This document shows, piece after piece, positions 45,895-54,591 of a stretch of 60,909 nucleotides of DNA (position 1 is the stretch's first letter; the number at the start of each line of letters is the position of its first letter). Location of the stretch: the NCBI GenBank assembly GCA_035476575.1, contig DATILL010000110.1, forward strand, positions 1 through 60,909. Direction: 5' to 3'. The stretch comes from DATILL01 sp035476575 (GTDB taxonomy: Bacteria; Actinomycetota; Actinomycetes; Mycobacteriales; JACQDL01). The notes under the pieces are model-generated. The model was not told the origin of the DNA and made no database searches. It worked only from the letters and a program-made list of their open reading frames with translations. A program made the position numbers and the translations under genes.

Positions 45895-47190
45895 TCAGCC
45901 GCTGATCCCGGCCAGCAGCGGACCCAGCCAGGAGCGGTCGCCGAGCACCTGCGCGTCGCCGCCGGTCGAGCCGACCCAGGGCGCGGGCGGGCCGGTCGGG
46001 GTCCGCGGCCCGGTGGCGGCCGGCCGGCCGTTCGGCGCGCCCGGGCCGTCCCTCGGGAAGCCGGAGCCGGGGTAGGGCGGCGGGCTGCCGTACCGTGGCG
46101 CGTGCTGCGACCCGCGGATCCCCGTCCGGCTCTGCGGCGGCTCGGCGCAGTGCGCCCGGGTGTTGGCCGGAATGTTGGCGACGTCCTGGGGGATCCGCTT
46201 GGGGGTGCTCTCGTAGCCGCGCACGCAGACCGGCGGGTCGTTGAGGTTCAGCACCACACCGAAGTGCAGGCTGCTGTCCGGCGCCACCGTGAAGCCGCCG
46301 ATCACGACCAGCGGGTAGGCGATCAGCACCTCGCGCAGAAGCTGGGTACGGCGGACCGTGAGCTGGCCGACGCTGACCAGGTTGGCCAGCAGGATGCCGA
46401 GGTCGGTCTGGTTGTCGTTGATCAGGCCGACGATCTGGTCCACCGCGGGTGGCGCGCTGGCCAGCACCCCACGCAGGTCCGGGTCGCTGGCCCGGAGCTG
46501 GCCGGTGAGCAGCGCGAGGCTGTGCGAGAAGCCGCGGATCGCCGACCCTTCTGCCTGCTGGGTGGCCAGCACGACGCCGGCGTCGTCGATCAGCCGCAGC
46601 GTCCGCGGCAGCGCGGCCCGGGCGGCGGTGAGGAGCTGGTCGCCGTAGTCGAGCAGCGCCTGCAGGTCCGGGCCACGGCCGGCGAACGCGGTGCCGAGCT
46701 CGTCCACCACGGTGGCCAGGTTCGTCCGGTCGACCGAGCGGACCAGCAGGTCCAGGCTGACCAGCAGCGTCTGGGCGGACACCGGGATGGTGGTCTGCGA
46801 CCGCGGGATGACCGACCCGGCGGCCAGGAACGGCCCGCTGGACGCTGCCGGCCGCAGGTCGACGTACTGCTCACCCACCGCGGATCGGTCGGTGACGACG
46901 GCCTGGGCGCTGGTTGGGATCTTCGGGGCGCCCTCGCGGAGGACAAGGTCGACCCGGACGCCGTCGCGGAGCAGGTGCAGCGCGCCGACCCGACCGATCT
47001 GCACGCCGCGGTAGGTGACCTCGGCGTTGGTGAAGATGCCACCGGAGTCGGCGAAGTCCGCGCTGATGGTGTACGTGCCGCCGAAGATCCGCTGGCCGAG
47101 GCCGATGTAGCTGAGCGAGACGTAGCTGATGCCGAGCGCGGCCAGCACAGCGAACGCGACCATCTGGATCTTGACCGAACGGCGGAGCAC
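45895..47190 (-). CDS. mceF: MCE family protein MceF
   Basis: 431 residues, GTG start directly after the mceE stop. One membrane segment near 9-27, then the MCE domain (YTISADFADSGGIFTNAEVT, YRGVQIGRVGALHLL) at about 40-115, a long helical region and a Pro/Gly-rich tail (YGSPPPYPGSGFPRDGPGAP). MCE proteins form a hexameric tunnel that carries lipids across the envelope; MceF is the sixth subunit. Confidence 0.9.
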   Translation of the reverse strand: MLRRSVKIQMVAFAVLAALGISYVSLSYIGLGQRIFGGTYTISADFADSGGIFTNAEVTYRGVQIGRVGALHLLRDGVRVDLVLREGAPKIPTSAQAVVTDRSAVGEQYVDLRPAASSGPFLAAGSVIPRSQTTIPVSAQTLLVSLDLLVRSVDRTNLATVVDELGTAFAGRGPDLQALLDYGDQLLTAARAALPRTLRLIDDAGVVLATQQAEGSAIRGFSHSLALLTGQLRASDPDLRGVLASAPPAVDQIVGLINDNQTDLGILLANLVSVGQLTVRRTQLLREVLIAYPLVVIGGFTVAPDSSLHFGVVLNLNDPPVCVRGYESTPKRIPQDVANIPANTRAHCAEPPQSRTGIRGSQHAPRYGSPPPYPGSGFPRDGPGAPNGRPAATGPRTPTGPPAPWVGSTGGDAQVLGDRSWLGPLLAGISG

Positions 47191-48408
47191 TCAGCCACCT
47201 CCGAGCAGGATGGCGATCAGGTTGGGAACGCCGCTGCCGCCACCGGCGCTGCCGGGGCCGGTGGGGGCGCTGCCCAGCCCGGGCAGTGGCAGCCCCGGCA
47301 GGCTGGGCAGCCCCGGCAGCAGGGGAAGCCCACCACCGGGCAGCCCTGGCAGGCTGGGCAGCCCCGGCAGCACCCCGCCGGGCTGGGCGAACCTGCTGGT
47401 CACCAGGTTGTTGAACAGGTCGGTCAGGTCGAGGTCGAGGTTGGCGTACAGGTTGGTGTAGTCGCCCCGGATCCCGGCCAGCGCCGGCGTCGGGAACGGG
47501 AAGGTCAGCAGCAGGTCCAGCGACCTCGGCAACGCCGAGCCGGCGTCGACCAGGCCCCGCAGCGCCGGCCGCAGCCGGTTCAGGTCGGCCAGCAGGTCGG
47601 CGCCGGCGGCGTTGACGACCCGGGTCGCGGTGACACCCAGCCGGGACAGCGCGGTCAGCATGGTGGTGAGCTGGCGCCGCTGGTCAACGAGGACCCGCAG
47701 CGCGGCGGGCAGGCTGTCCAGGGTGCGGCCAAGCACGTCCCGCTGCGCGGCCACCGTGGCGGCGAGCCGGTCGATGCTGTCCAGCGCCCGGGTGATCCGC
47801 GACCGCTGCCCGTCCAGGCCGGCCACGAAGGTGTCAAGGTGGGCCAGGAGCGCCCGGACCGAGCCCTCCCGGCCGGACAGCGCCTTGTTCAGCTCCTTGG
47901 TGATCGTCTGGAGCTGCTCGACGCCACCGCCGTTGAGCAGCAGCGACAGCGCGGACAGCACCTCCTCCACCTCGGGGTTGCGCCCGGTGCGGTCCAGCGG
48001 GATGGTCGCGCCCTCGCCGAGCCGCCCGGCCACCGGCACCGCGTCCACCGGTGGCGCCAGCGAGACGAACTTCTCCCCGAGCAGGCTGGTCTGGCGCAGC
48101 TCGGCCTGGGCGTTCGCGGGCAGGTCGACGTCGCCGTTGAGCACCAGCGTGACCCGGGCGTGCCAGCTTGCCAGCTCAATCTTCTCGACCTTGCCGACCG
48201 GGACGTCGTTCACCCGGACGGCGGACTGCGGCACCAGGTCGAGCACGTCGGCGAAGTCCACCACGACGTGGTACGGGTGCGCGCCGACGTCCGGGCCACC
48301 CGGCAGGCTGGCACCGTACAGTCCCCGGAAGCCGCAGCCAGCCACCGGCAGCACGGCCACCACTGCCAGCACGGTGGCGCGCATGGCGAGCCGGGGAAGC
48401 CGGTGCAT
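47191..48408 (-). CDS. mceE: MCE family lipoprotein MceE
   Basis: 405 residues from ATG 48408 (TGATG with mceD). Signal peptide with lipobox VAGC, lipid-linked Cys25. MCE domain (YHVVVDFADVLDLVPQSAVR, VNDVPVGKVEKIELASW), helical region, then a C-terminus of repeated PGLPSLPGLP motifs (about 355-390). MceE is the lipoprotein subunit (LprK type). The open frame continues upstream antisense-like through mceD and is not part of the gene. Confidence 0.92.
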   Translation of the reverse strand: MHRLPRLAMRATVLAVVAVLPVAGCGFRGLYGASLPGGPDVGAHPYHVVVDFADVLDLVPQSAVRVNDVPVGKVEKIELASWHARVTLVLNGDVDLPANAQAELRQTSLLGEKFVSLAPPVDAVPVAGRLGEGATIPLDRTGRNPEVEEVLSALSLLLNGGGVEQLQTITKELNKALSGREGSVRALLAHLDTFVAGLDGQRSRITRALDSIDRLAATVAAQRDVLGRTLDSLPAALRVLVDQRRQLTTMLTALSRLGVTATRVVNAAGADLLADLNRLRPALRGLVDAGSALPRSLDLLLTFPFPTPALAGIRGDYTNLYANLDLDLTDLFNNLVTSRFAQPGGVLPGLPSLPGLPGGGLPLLPGLPSLPGLPLPGLGSAPTGPGSAGGGSGVPNLIAILLGGG

Positions 48409-49619
48409 CAGCCGCCCCCCTCCAGCCCGGGCAGGGCGGGCAGCCCGGGCACGCCGGGCAGGCTGCGCACGCCGTTCGCGGACAGGATGCCGCCGGCGGT
48501 GGGCAGGCTCGGCAGGCCGGGCAGGGTCGGGATCGCGTTGGGGTCGCCGGGCGCGTTCAGGCCGGGGATCTTGGGCAGGCCGCCGACCAGCCTGGCCAGC
48601 GTGTTGCACGCGGCGTTGTCCCTGACCCCGGCGCTGACCAGCAGGGCGCACAGGACGGTCGGGTCCTGGAGGTACTCCAGGTTGGCCCGGACGTCCAACG
48701 TGCCGGACAGCGGGTTGGTCGCGAGGTTGAGGTTGGCCAGGCCGACCGGGGCGAGGTCGAAGAACTCCGCCAGCGCGTCCCGCTGCTTGACCAGGATGCC
48801 GGTGAGCTGCGCCAACCCGGTGACGTTCCGCTTCACCAGTGCCCGGTTGTCCTTGATGAAGGACACCACCTGGCTCAGCGCGCTGGCCAGGTTGGCCAGC
48901 GTGACGCCGAGCGACGCACGCTCGTCGGCGAGCTGGCCGGCGACGTCGGCCAGGTTCACGTTGAACGCCCGGACCTGCCGGTCGCTGTTGGCCAGCGCGG
49001 TGGCCAGCGTCTGCAGGTTGCCGATGGTGCCGAACAGGTTCTCTCGGTTCTCCCCGACCACCTGGACGGCGGCGGACAGGTCGTGCAGCGTCTGGCTCAG
49101 CGTCCGGCCGGTGCCGTCCAGGTTGGCCGCGCCGACGTCGACCAGCCGGGACAGCGCGCCGTGGGCGTTGGCGCCGTTCGGGCCGAGCGCCTGGGCCAGC
49201 TCGCTGGTCGTCTTGTACAGCTCGTCGAGCTCGACCGGAGCGGCGGTGCGGTCCAGCCCGAGATCGGTGCCGCTGGCCATTGTCGGCCCGCCGGTGTAGA
49301 CCGGCGTGAGCTGCACGTACCGGTCGCTGACCAGGGACGGCGCGACGATCGCGGCGCCCGCCCTGGCCGGCACGTGGTACCTGCCGTCCACCTCCAGCTC
49401 CACCCGGACCGAGCCGCCCTCGGGCTGGACGGAGCCGACCGTACCGACCTTGACGCCGAGGATCCGGACGTCGGAGCCGGGGTACAGGCCGACTGTCCTG
49501 GTGAAGTGCGCGGTGATCCGCAGCACGTCGTGCGCCCGGAGCTGCCACCAGACCAAGCCACCGACGAGGGCGACCACGCAGAGCGCGGCGATGGCCCGGA
49601 CCCGCGTGCCAGCGGTCAT
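48408..49619 (-). CDS. mceD: MCE family protein MceD
   Basis: 403 residues from ATG 49619, which overlaps the mceC stop (TGATG); a start two codons earlier is possible. Membrane segment near 8-24, MCE domain (ITAHFTRTVGLYPGSDVRIL, GVKVGTVGSVQPEGG), long helical region, and a PTLPGLPSLP...PGVPGLPALPGLEGGG tail, the same Pro-Gly-Leu theme as MceE. The family-typical Cys pair (TVLCALL ... NAACNTL) is present. Confidence 0.91.
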   Translation of the reverse strand: MTAGTRVRAIAALCVVALVGGLVWWQLRAHDVLRITAHFTRTVGLYPGSDVRILGVKVGTVGSVQPEGGSVRVELEVDGRYHVPARAGAAIVAPSLVSDRYVQLTPVYTGGPTMASGTDLGLDRTAAPVELDELYKTTSELAQALGPNGANAHGALSRLVDVGAANLDGTGRTLSQTLHDLSAAVQVVGENRENLFGTIGNLQTLATALANSDRQVRAFNVNLADVAGQLADERASLGVTLANLASALSQVVSFIKDNRALVKRNVTGLAQLTGILVKQRDALAEFFDLAPVGLANLNLATNPLSGTLDVRANLEYLQDPTVLCALLVSAGVRDNAACNTLARLVGGLPKIPGLNAPGDPNAIPTLPGLPSLPTAGGILSANGVRSLPGVPGLPALPGLEGGG

Positions 49620-50626
49620 CAGCAACCTCCCGGAACGGTGCAGGCGGGCGGTGCGGGCCGGATGGACACGCTGGCCGGCACCGGCGTGACCAGGTTCTGG
49701 ATGTAGGTGTCGAACCAGCGCCCGTTGCCCAGCGTGTTGGTGAACACCCGCAGGTACGGCGCGAGCAGCCCGAGCCCCCGGTCCAGCGCGTCCTGGTTGC
49801 GCTGCAGCGTGTCGACGACCTGCTGGAGCTGGGCCAGCGCCGGGCCGAGCTGCCGGGCGTTGTCCTGGACCACGCCCCGGAGCTGGACGGCGAGCTGGGC
49901 GGAGCTGCGCAGCAGCGAGTGGATGATGTCCCGCCGGGACTGCACCTCCCGCAGCAGCAGGTTGCCGTCGGAGAGCAGGGTGGTCAGCTCGGTGTCCCGG
50001 TCGGCCAGCGTCTTGCTGACATCGCGGGTCCGCTGCAGCAGGGTGCGCAGCGCGGCGTCGCGGGAGGCGATCGTCCGGGACAGCGTGGACAGCCCGGCCA
50101 GCGACCGCTTGAGCTGTGCCGGGGTGTTCTGGAACGTCGCGGCCAGCGTGTCGAAGGCCCGGGCGAGCTGGACGGTGTCGATCTGCCCGGCCACCCTGGT
50201 CAGCTCGGAGAACGCCGGCACCACGTCGAACGGTGCCGAGGTGCGGCTGATCGGGATCTCCTGGCCGGCGTCCAGCGGGCGCTCGCCGAGCGGGCTGACC
50301 GACAGGTACTTGGCCCCGAGCAAGGTCTTGATCTTGATGTCGGCGTGCGACTCGGCGCCCACCCAGGCGCCTTTGACCTGGAAGCTCACCCTGACGTGGT
50401 CCCCCTCTAGGTCGACACCGGTGACCTTGCCGACCTTTACCCCGGCGATCCGCACCTCGTCGTCCGGCTTGAGGCCACCGGCCTCGCTGAACGCCGCGGT
50501 GTACGTCGTCCCGCCCCCGATCAGCGGCAGGCTGCCGGCGTTGAAGGCGAGCACCATGACCAGCGCGAGCATGGCCAGCCCCACGGCACCGATGACCAGT
50601 GGGCTGCGCTCGTGGAACGGCCTCAT
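49619..50626 (-). CDS. mceC: MCE family protein MceC
   Basis: 335 residues from ATG 50626, overlapping the mceB stop by four bases (ATGA). Membrane segment at about 11-29, MCE domain (YTAAFSEAGGLKPDDEVRIA, GVKVGKVTGVDLEGDHVRVS), helical part and a short C-terminus ending APPACTVPGGC. Third MCE subunit. Confidence 0.92.
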   Translation of the reverse strand: MRPFHERSPLVIGAVGLAMLALVMVLAFNAGSLPLIGGGTTYTAAFSEAGGLKPDDEVRIAGVKVGKVTGVDLEGDHVRVSFQVKGAWVGAESHADIKIKTLLGAKYLSVSPLGERPLDAGQEIPISRTSAPFDVVPAFSELTRVAGQIDTVQLARAFDTLAATFQNTPAQLKRSLAGLSTLSRTIASRDAALRTLLQRTRDVSKTLADRDTELTTLLSDGNLLLREVQSRRDIIHSLLRSSAQLAVQLRGVVQDNARQLGPALAQLQQVVDTLQRNQDALDRGLGLLAPYLRVFTNTLGNGRWFDTYIQNLVTPVPASVSIRPAPPACTVPGGC

Positions 50627-51660
50627 GGCCGGCACCTGGCCTGGTTGATGATGACCTGCGGCGTGTACGGAATGGTCACCTGGCCGATCCGCACCGTGGC
50701 GGTCAGGCCGCAGAGGTAGAAGTTGAACCAGCTACCGTACGTCGCCGTCCGGATGATCGCGTTGAGCTTCGTGGGCAGGTTGTGGATGGCGCCCTCGACG
50801 GCGCCCTGGTCGGCGTTGAGGTTGCGGGCGAGCTGCTGGACCAGGGTGAGGTCCGCCTGCAGGTCGGGTCGGCCCTTCGCCAGCAGCCCGGCGGTGCTCC
50901 TGGCCAGGCCGTCAATGCTGGTCAGCGAGTCGCCGATGGCCTTGCGGTCGGCCGCCAGCCCGGAGACGAACGTCTGCAGCCGCACAATCAGCTCGGTCAG
51001 CTTCTGGTCACGCTGGCTGACCGTGCCGAGGACGGCGTTCAGGTTGTCCACCGTCCGCCCGATCACCTCGTCCCGGTCCGCGACGGCGGTGGTCAGCGAG
51101 GCGGTGTGCGCGAGCAGCGACTCGACCGTGCCGCCCTCGCCCTGCAGGGTCTGGATGATCTCGTAGGCCAGCTTGTTGACCTCGGCCGGGTCGAGCGCCG
51201 CGAACAGTGGCTTGAACCCGCCGAACAGCGCAGTCAGGTCCAGTGCCGGCTGGGTGTGCGCCAGCGGGATCAGGCCGCCCGCCGGCAGCGTGCTGCGCAC
51301 GTCGCCGGGGCCCGGGGTGAGCGCGAGGTAGCGCTGGCCGACCAGGTTGCGGTACCGGACCTGGGCCAGCGTGCCGGTCGGCAGCGGCTGGCCGGCGTCG
51401 ACGGTGAAGCCGACCTCCGCCACCGTCCGGCGGGCGATCCTGACGCCGCTGACCTGGCCGACCCGGACCCCGGCGATCCGCACGTCGTCGCCTGCCACCA
51501 GCCCGGTCACGTCGCTGAGCTCGGCCCGGTAGCTCGTCGTCCGGCCGAAGCCGCGGTTGGCGATGGTGGCGGCCAGCAGGTAGGTGGCGGCGAGCGTGAC
51601 CAGCGTGAACACGCCGAGCTTGAGCAACGGCCCCCGCACCCGCAGCGCCTGGGAGGTCAC
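50623..51660 (-). CDS. mceB: MCE family protein MceB
   Basis: 345 residues, GTG start overlapping the mceA stop (GTGA). Membrane segment near 12-31, MCE domain (YRAELSDVTGLVAGDDVRIA, GVRVGQVSGVRIARR), helices, and the MceB-type C-terminus with GSWFNFYLCGLTA. Second MCE subunit. Confidence 0.93.
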   Translation of the reverse strand: MTSQALRVRGPLLKLGVFTLVTLAATYLLAATIANRGFGRTTSYRAELSDVTGLVAGDDVRIAGVRVGQVSGVRIARRTVAEVGFTVDAGQPLPTGTLAQVRYRNLVGQRYLALTPGPGDVRSTLPAGGLIPLAHTQPALDLTALFGGFKPLFAALDPAEVNKLAYEIIQTLQGEGGTVESLLAHTASLTTAVADRDEVIGRTVDNLNAVLGTVSQRDQKLTELIVRLQTFVSGLAADRKAIGDSLTSIDGLARSTAGLLAKGRPDLQADLTLVQQLARNLNADQGAVEGAIHNLPTKLNAIIRTATYGSWFNFYLCGLTATVRIGQVTIPYTPQVIINQARCRP

Positions 51661-52964
51661 GACAGCCGCACCTGCGTGCCGCGGGCCATCGGGGCGAACA
51701 GGATCGCGGCCGTGTCCGGCACCTGGTCGGGCGGCACCCCGATGGTCGGCGCGAGCAGCCCCTTGACCAGCCGGGTCTCCGCCTCCGAGCCCTGTACGCC
51801 GAGGTCGGCCGACAGTGCCCGGCCGAGCGAGCCGGTGCCGGCGCCGAACACGCCGTGGCTGCCGTCGTCGAGGTACGGGGCGGGGAACGGGACCGGCGGG
51901 TTCGGCAGCCCGCCGCAGCTCGCCGTACCCATGATGTGGTGCCGCGGCTCCTCACCGGGCCGGTACCCGCCCCGGTCGCTGATCAGCTCGACGGTGGCGT
52001 GCACGCCGGGCTGGTTGGTGCCTGCGCCGAACGCCCGGCTGAACGTGCCGGCGTCCCGCACCAGGCCCTGGAAGAAGCAGGGGTACTCCGGGGCGAACTC
52101 GGCCAGCACCGCGAGCGTCGGCCGGAGCAGCGCGCTGGCCCGGATCAGGCGGTCGGCGTTGGCGGCTAGGAACGGCTGGGCCGTCGCGCCGAGCCGGGTG
52201 CCGGCCCGCAGCGTGCCGGCAAGCTGAGCCTGCCGCTCGGTGATGGTGCGCTCGGTGGTCTGCAGGTTGGTGAGCACGGCGAACAGGTCCGGCGCGGCGG
52301 AGTTGTAGACGTCCGCGGTGCCGGCCAGCGCCGAGACGTCCCGCAGGATCGCGGGCAGCCGGGTGTTGAGCTGGCGGAGGTACCCCTCAGCCGTGACCAA
52401 AGTGTTGCCGAGCTGCTCGCCGCGGCCCTCCAGCGCGGTGGCCAGCGCGTGCAGGGTGGCGTTGAGCTTGCCCGGCGAGACCGTCCGCAGCAGCGGTAGC
52501 AGGTCGTGGAGGACCTGCTCGATCTCGACTGCCTGGAACGACCGGTCCTGGTGGATGGTCGCGCCCGGGACCAGCGGCTGGCCCGCGGGCTGGCCGTCGG
52601 GCACCAGCAGCGAGACGTACCGCTCGCCGAACAGCGTCTTGGGCAGCAGCCGGGCCTGCACGTTCGCCGGGACCTCGCCGACCAGGTCCGGGTCCAGCGC
52701 CAGCTCGACCCGGGCCTGGTCGCCGGTCGAGCGCACCGAGCGCACCTCGCCGACGACCAGCCCGCGGATCTTCACGTCGGCGCCCGGCGCGAGCTGGTTG
52801 CCCACCGAGCCCGCGACCAGGGTCACCCGGACGACCGGGGTGAAGGTCTTGCGGTAGAACGCCACCGACAGCCCGGCTAGCAGCACCAGCACGCCGAGGA
52901 ACGACACCCCGAGCAGCCGGGCCCGGGCCCGGGGGCCGAGCCGGGGGAACGCTGAGATGGACAT
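51657..52964 (-). CDS. mceA: MCE family protein MceA
   Basis: 435 residues from ATG 52964 (MSISAFPRLGPRARARLLG), just after the yrbE1B stop. Membrane segment at 18-38, MCE domain (VRVTLVAGSVGNQLAPGADV, KIRGLVVGEVRSVRSTG), helical region and a C-terminal domain with CFFQGLVRDAG and GTASCGGLPNPPVPFP, typical of MceA. First MCE subunit. Confidence 0.92.
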   Translation of the reverse strand: MSISAFPRLGPRARARLLGVSFLGVLVLLAGLSVAFYRKTFTPVVRVTLVAGSVGNQLAPGADVKIRGLVVGEVRSVRSTGDQARVELALDPDLVGEVPANVQARLLPKTLFGERYVSLLVPDGQPAGQPLVPGATIHQDRSFQAVEIEQVLHDLLPLLRTVSPGKLNATLHALATALEGRGEQLGNTLVTAEGYLRQLNTRLPAILRDVSALAGTADVYNSAAPDLFAVLTNLQTTERTITERQAQLAGTLRAGTRLGATAQPFLAANADRLIRASALLRPTLAVLAEFAPEYPCFFQGLVRDAGTFSRAFGAGTNQPGVHATVELISDRGGYRPGEEPRHHIMGTASCGGLPNPPVPFPAPYLDDGSHGVFGAGTGSLGRALSADLGVQGSEAETRLVKGLLAPTIGVPPDQVPDTAAILFAPMARGTQVRLS

Positions 52965-52966
52965 GC

Positions 52967-53818
52967 TCACCCCGCGATCCGGACGGTGACGGTCGAGCCC
53001 CAGATGGCGAGGCTGAGGAAGAAGTCGACCACGGTGACCATCACGATGCTGGTCCGGACCGCCCGGCCGACCGCGATCCCGACCCCGGCCGGCCCACCGG
53101 ACGCGCGGTAGCCGTAGTAGCAGTGGGTCAGGATCACCACGATCGCGAAGATCAGCACCTTGGCGAAGGACCACAGGATGTCGACCGGCGGCAGGAACAG
53201 CCGGAAGTAATGGTCATAGGTGCCGGTGGACTGGCCGTAGAACAACGTCGCGGTCAGCCGGGTGGACAGGTACGACGAGAGCAGCCCGACGACGTACAGC
53301 GGGATCACCGCGACGAAGCCGGCGATCATCCGGGTGGTGACCAGGAACGGCACCGACGGGATGCCCATGACCTCCAGGGCGTCGACCTCCTCGTTGATCC
53401 GCATCGCGCCGAGCTGCGCGGTGAAGCCGCAGCCCACCGTCGCGGACAGCGCCAGCCCGGCCACCAGCGGCGAGATCTCCCGGGTGTTGAAGTACGCCGA
53501 GATGAAGCCGGTGAACGCCGAGGTGCCGATCTGGTTCAGCGCGGCGTAGCCCTGCAGGCCCACCTCGGTGCCGGTGAAGAAGGTCATGAAGGTGATCACG
53601 CCGACCGTGCCGCCGATCACCGACAGCGCACCGGAGCCGAAGGTCACCTCGCCCAGCAGCCGCACGACCTCCTTCTTGTACCGGTGCAGCGTCCGCGGCG
53701 TCCAGGCGATCGCCTTGAGGTAGAAGGCGAGCTGGCCGCCGAGGTCGTCAACCATCTCAACCGGCCGGCGCACCAGGGCCGCCACCCGCTGGCGCACGGG
53801 CACCGTGATCCCGGCCAT
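52967..53818 (-). CDS. yrbE1B: ABC transporter permease, MlaE family (YrbEB)
   Basis: 283 residues from ATG 53818 (TGATG with yrbE1A). About five membrane segments; conserved ALNQIGTSAFTGFISAYFNT, GAMRINEEVDALEVMGIPSV and the C-terminal ASGGPAGVGIAVGRAVRTSI. One of two permeases that pair with the ATPase to drive MCE lipid transport. Confidence 0.95.
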   Translation of the reverse strand: MAGITVPVRQRVAALVRRPVEMVDDLGGQLAFYLKAIAWTPRTLHRYKKEVVRLLGEVTFGSGALSVIGGTVGVITFMTFFTGTEVGLQGYAALNQIGTSAFTGFISAYFNTREISPLVAGLALSATVGCGFTAQLGAMRINEEVDALEVMGIPSVPFLVTTRMIAGFVAVIPLYVVGLLSSYLSTRLTATLFYGQSTGTYDHYFRLFLPPVDILWSFAKVLIFAIVVILTHCYYGYRASGGPAGVGIAVGRAVRTSIVMVTVVDFFLSLAIWGSTVTVRIAG

Positions 53819-54591
53819 CACGCGCCCTTCGCGGGAACGATCTGGAAGTACAACGCGGTGATGATGAAGTTCACGAAGAACAGCAGCATGAAGGTGATCA
53901 CGACGGACTGGTTGACCGCCTCGCCGACGCCCTTCGGACCGCCCCCGGCATGCATCCCCTTGTACGCCGCGACCACCGCCGCCAGCAGGCCGAACAGCAG
54001 CGCCTTGAGCTCGCTGACGTACAGGTCGGGAAGCTGGGCCAGGGCGCTGAACGAGGCCATGTAGGCGCCCGGCGTGCCGCCCTGGAGGAGCACGTTGAAG
54101 AAGTACCCGCCCGCCACGCCGACCACGCTGACCAGGCCGTTCAGCAGCACCGCGACGATCATGGCGGCGAACACCCGGGGCACGACCAGCCGCTGGGTCG
54201 GGCTGATGCCGAGCACCTCCAAGGCGTCGATCTCGTCCCGGATCTTGCGCGAGCCCAGGTCCGCGCAGATCGCCGAGCCGCCAGCGCCGGCGATCAGCAG
54301 GGCGGTCACGATCGGCGACGCCTCCCGCACGGTGGCCAGCACGCCGGCCCCGCCGGCAAACGACTGCGCGCCAAGCTGCTCGGTCAACGAGCCGAGCTGC
54401 AGCGCGATCACCGCGCCGAACGGGATGGCCACCAGCGCGGTCGGCAGGATGGTCACGCTGGCGATGAACCACGCCTGCTGGACCAGCTCGCGCCACTGGA
54501 ACGGGCGCCGGAAGCTCAGCCGGCCGACGTCGAGGAACAGGGCGAAGAGCCTGCCGGTCTCCCGCACGGCCGAGGTCGGCGAGAGGCTCAC
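53818..54591 (-). CDS. yrbE1A: ABC transporter permease, MlaE family (YrbEA)
   Basis: 257 residues. FIASVTILPTALVAIPFGAV, SRKIRDEIDALEVLGISPTQ and GPKGVGEAVNQSVVITFMLL are the MlaE signatures. Its start overlaps the ATPase stop by four bases (54588-54591), so ATPase and permease are coupled. The paired YrbEA-YrbEB arrangement is the standard head of actinobacterial mce operons. Confidence 0.95.
   Translation of the reverse strand: MSLSPTSAVRETGRLFALFLDVGRLSFRRPFQWRELVQQAWFIASVTILPTALVAIPFGAVIALQLGSLTEQLGAQSFAGGAGVLATVREASPIVTALLIAGAGGSAICADLGSRKIRDEIDALEVLGISPTQRLVVPRVFAAMIVAVLLNGLVSVVGVAGGYFFNVLLQGGTPGAYMASFSALAQLPDLYVSELKALLFGLLAAVVAAYKGMHAGGGPKGVGEAVNQSVVITFMLLFFVNFIITALYFQIVPAKGA

Noticed and set aside
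48409..49548. MceE frame extended to 785 codons across mceD
   Set aside because: The lipoprotein signal peptide fixes the start at 48408; the upstream part is an alternative frame of mceD.
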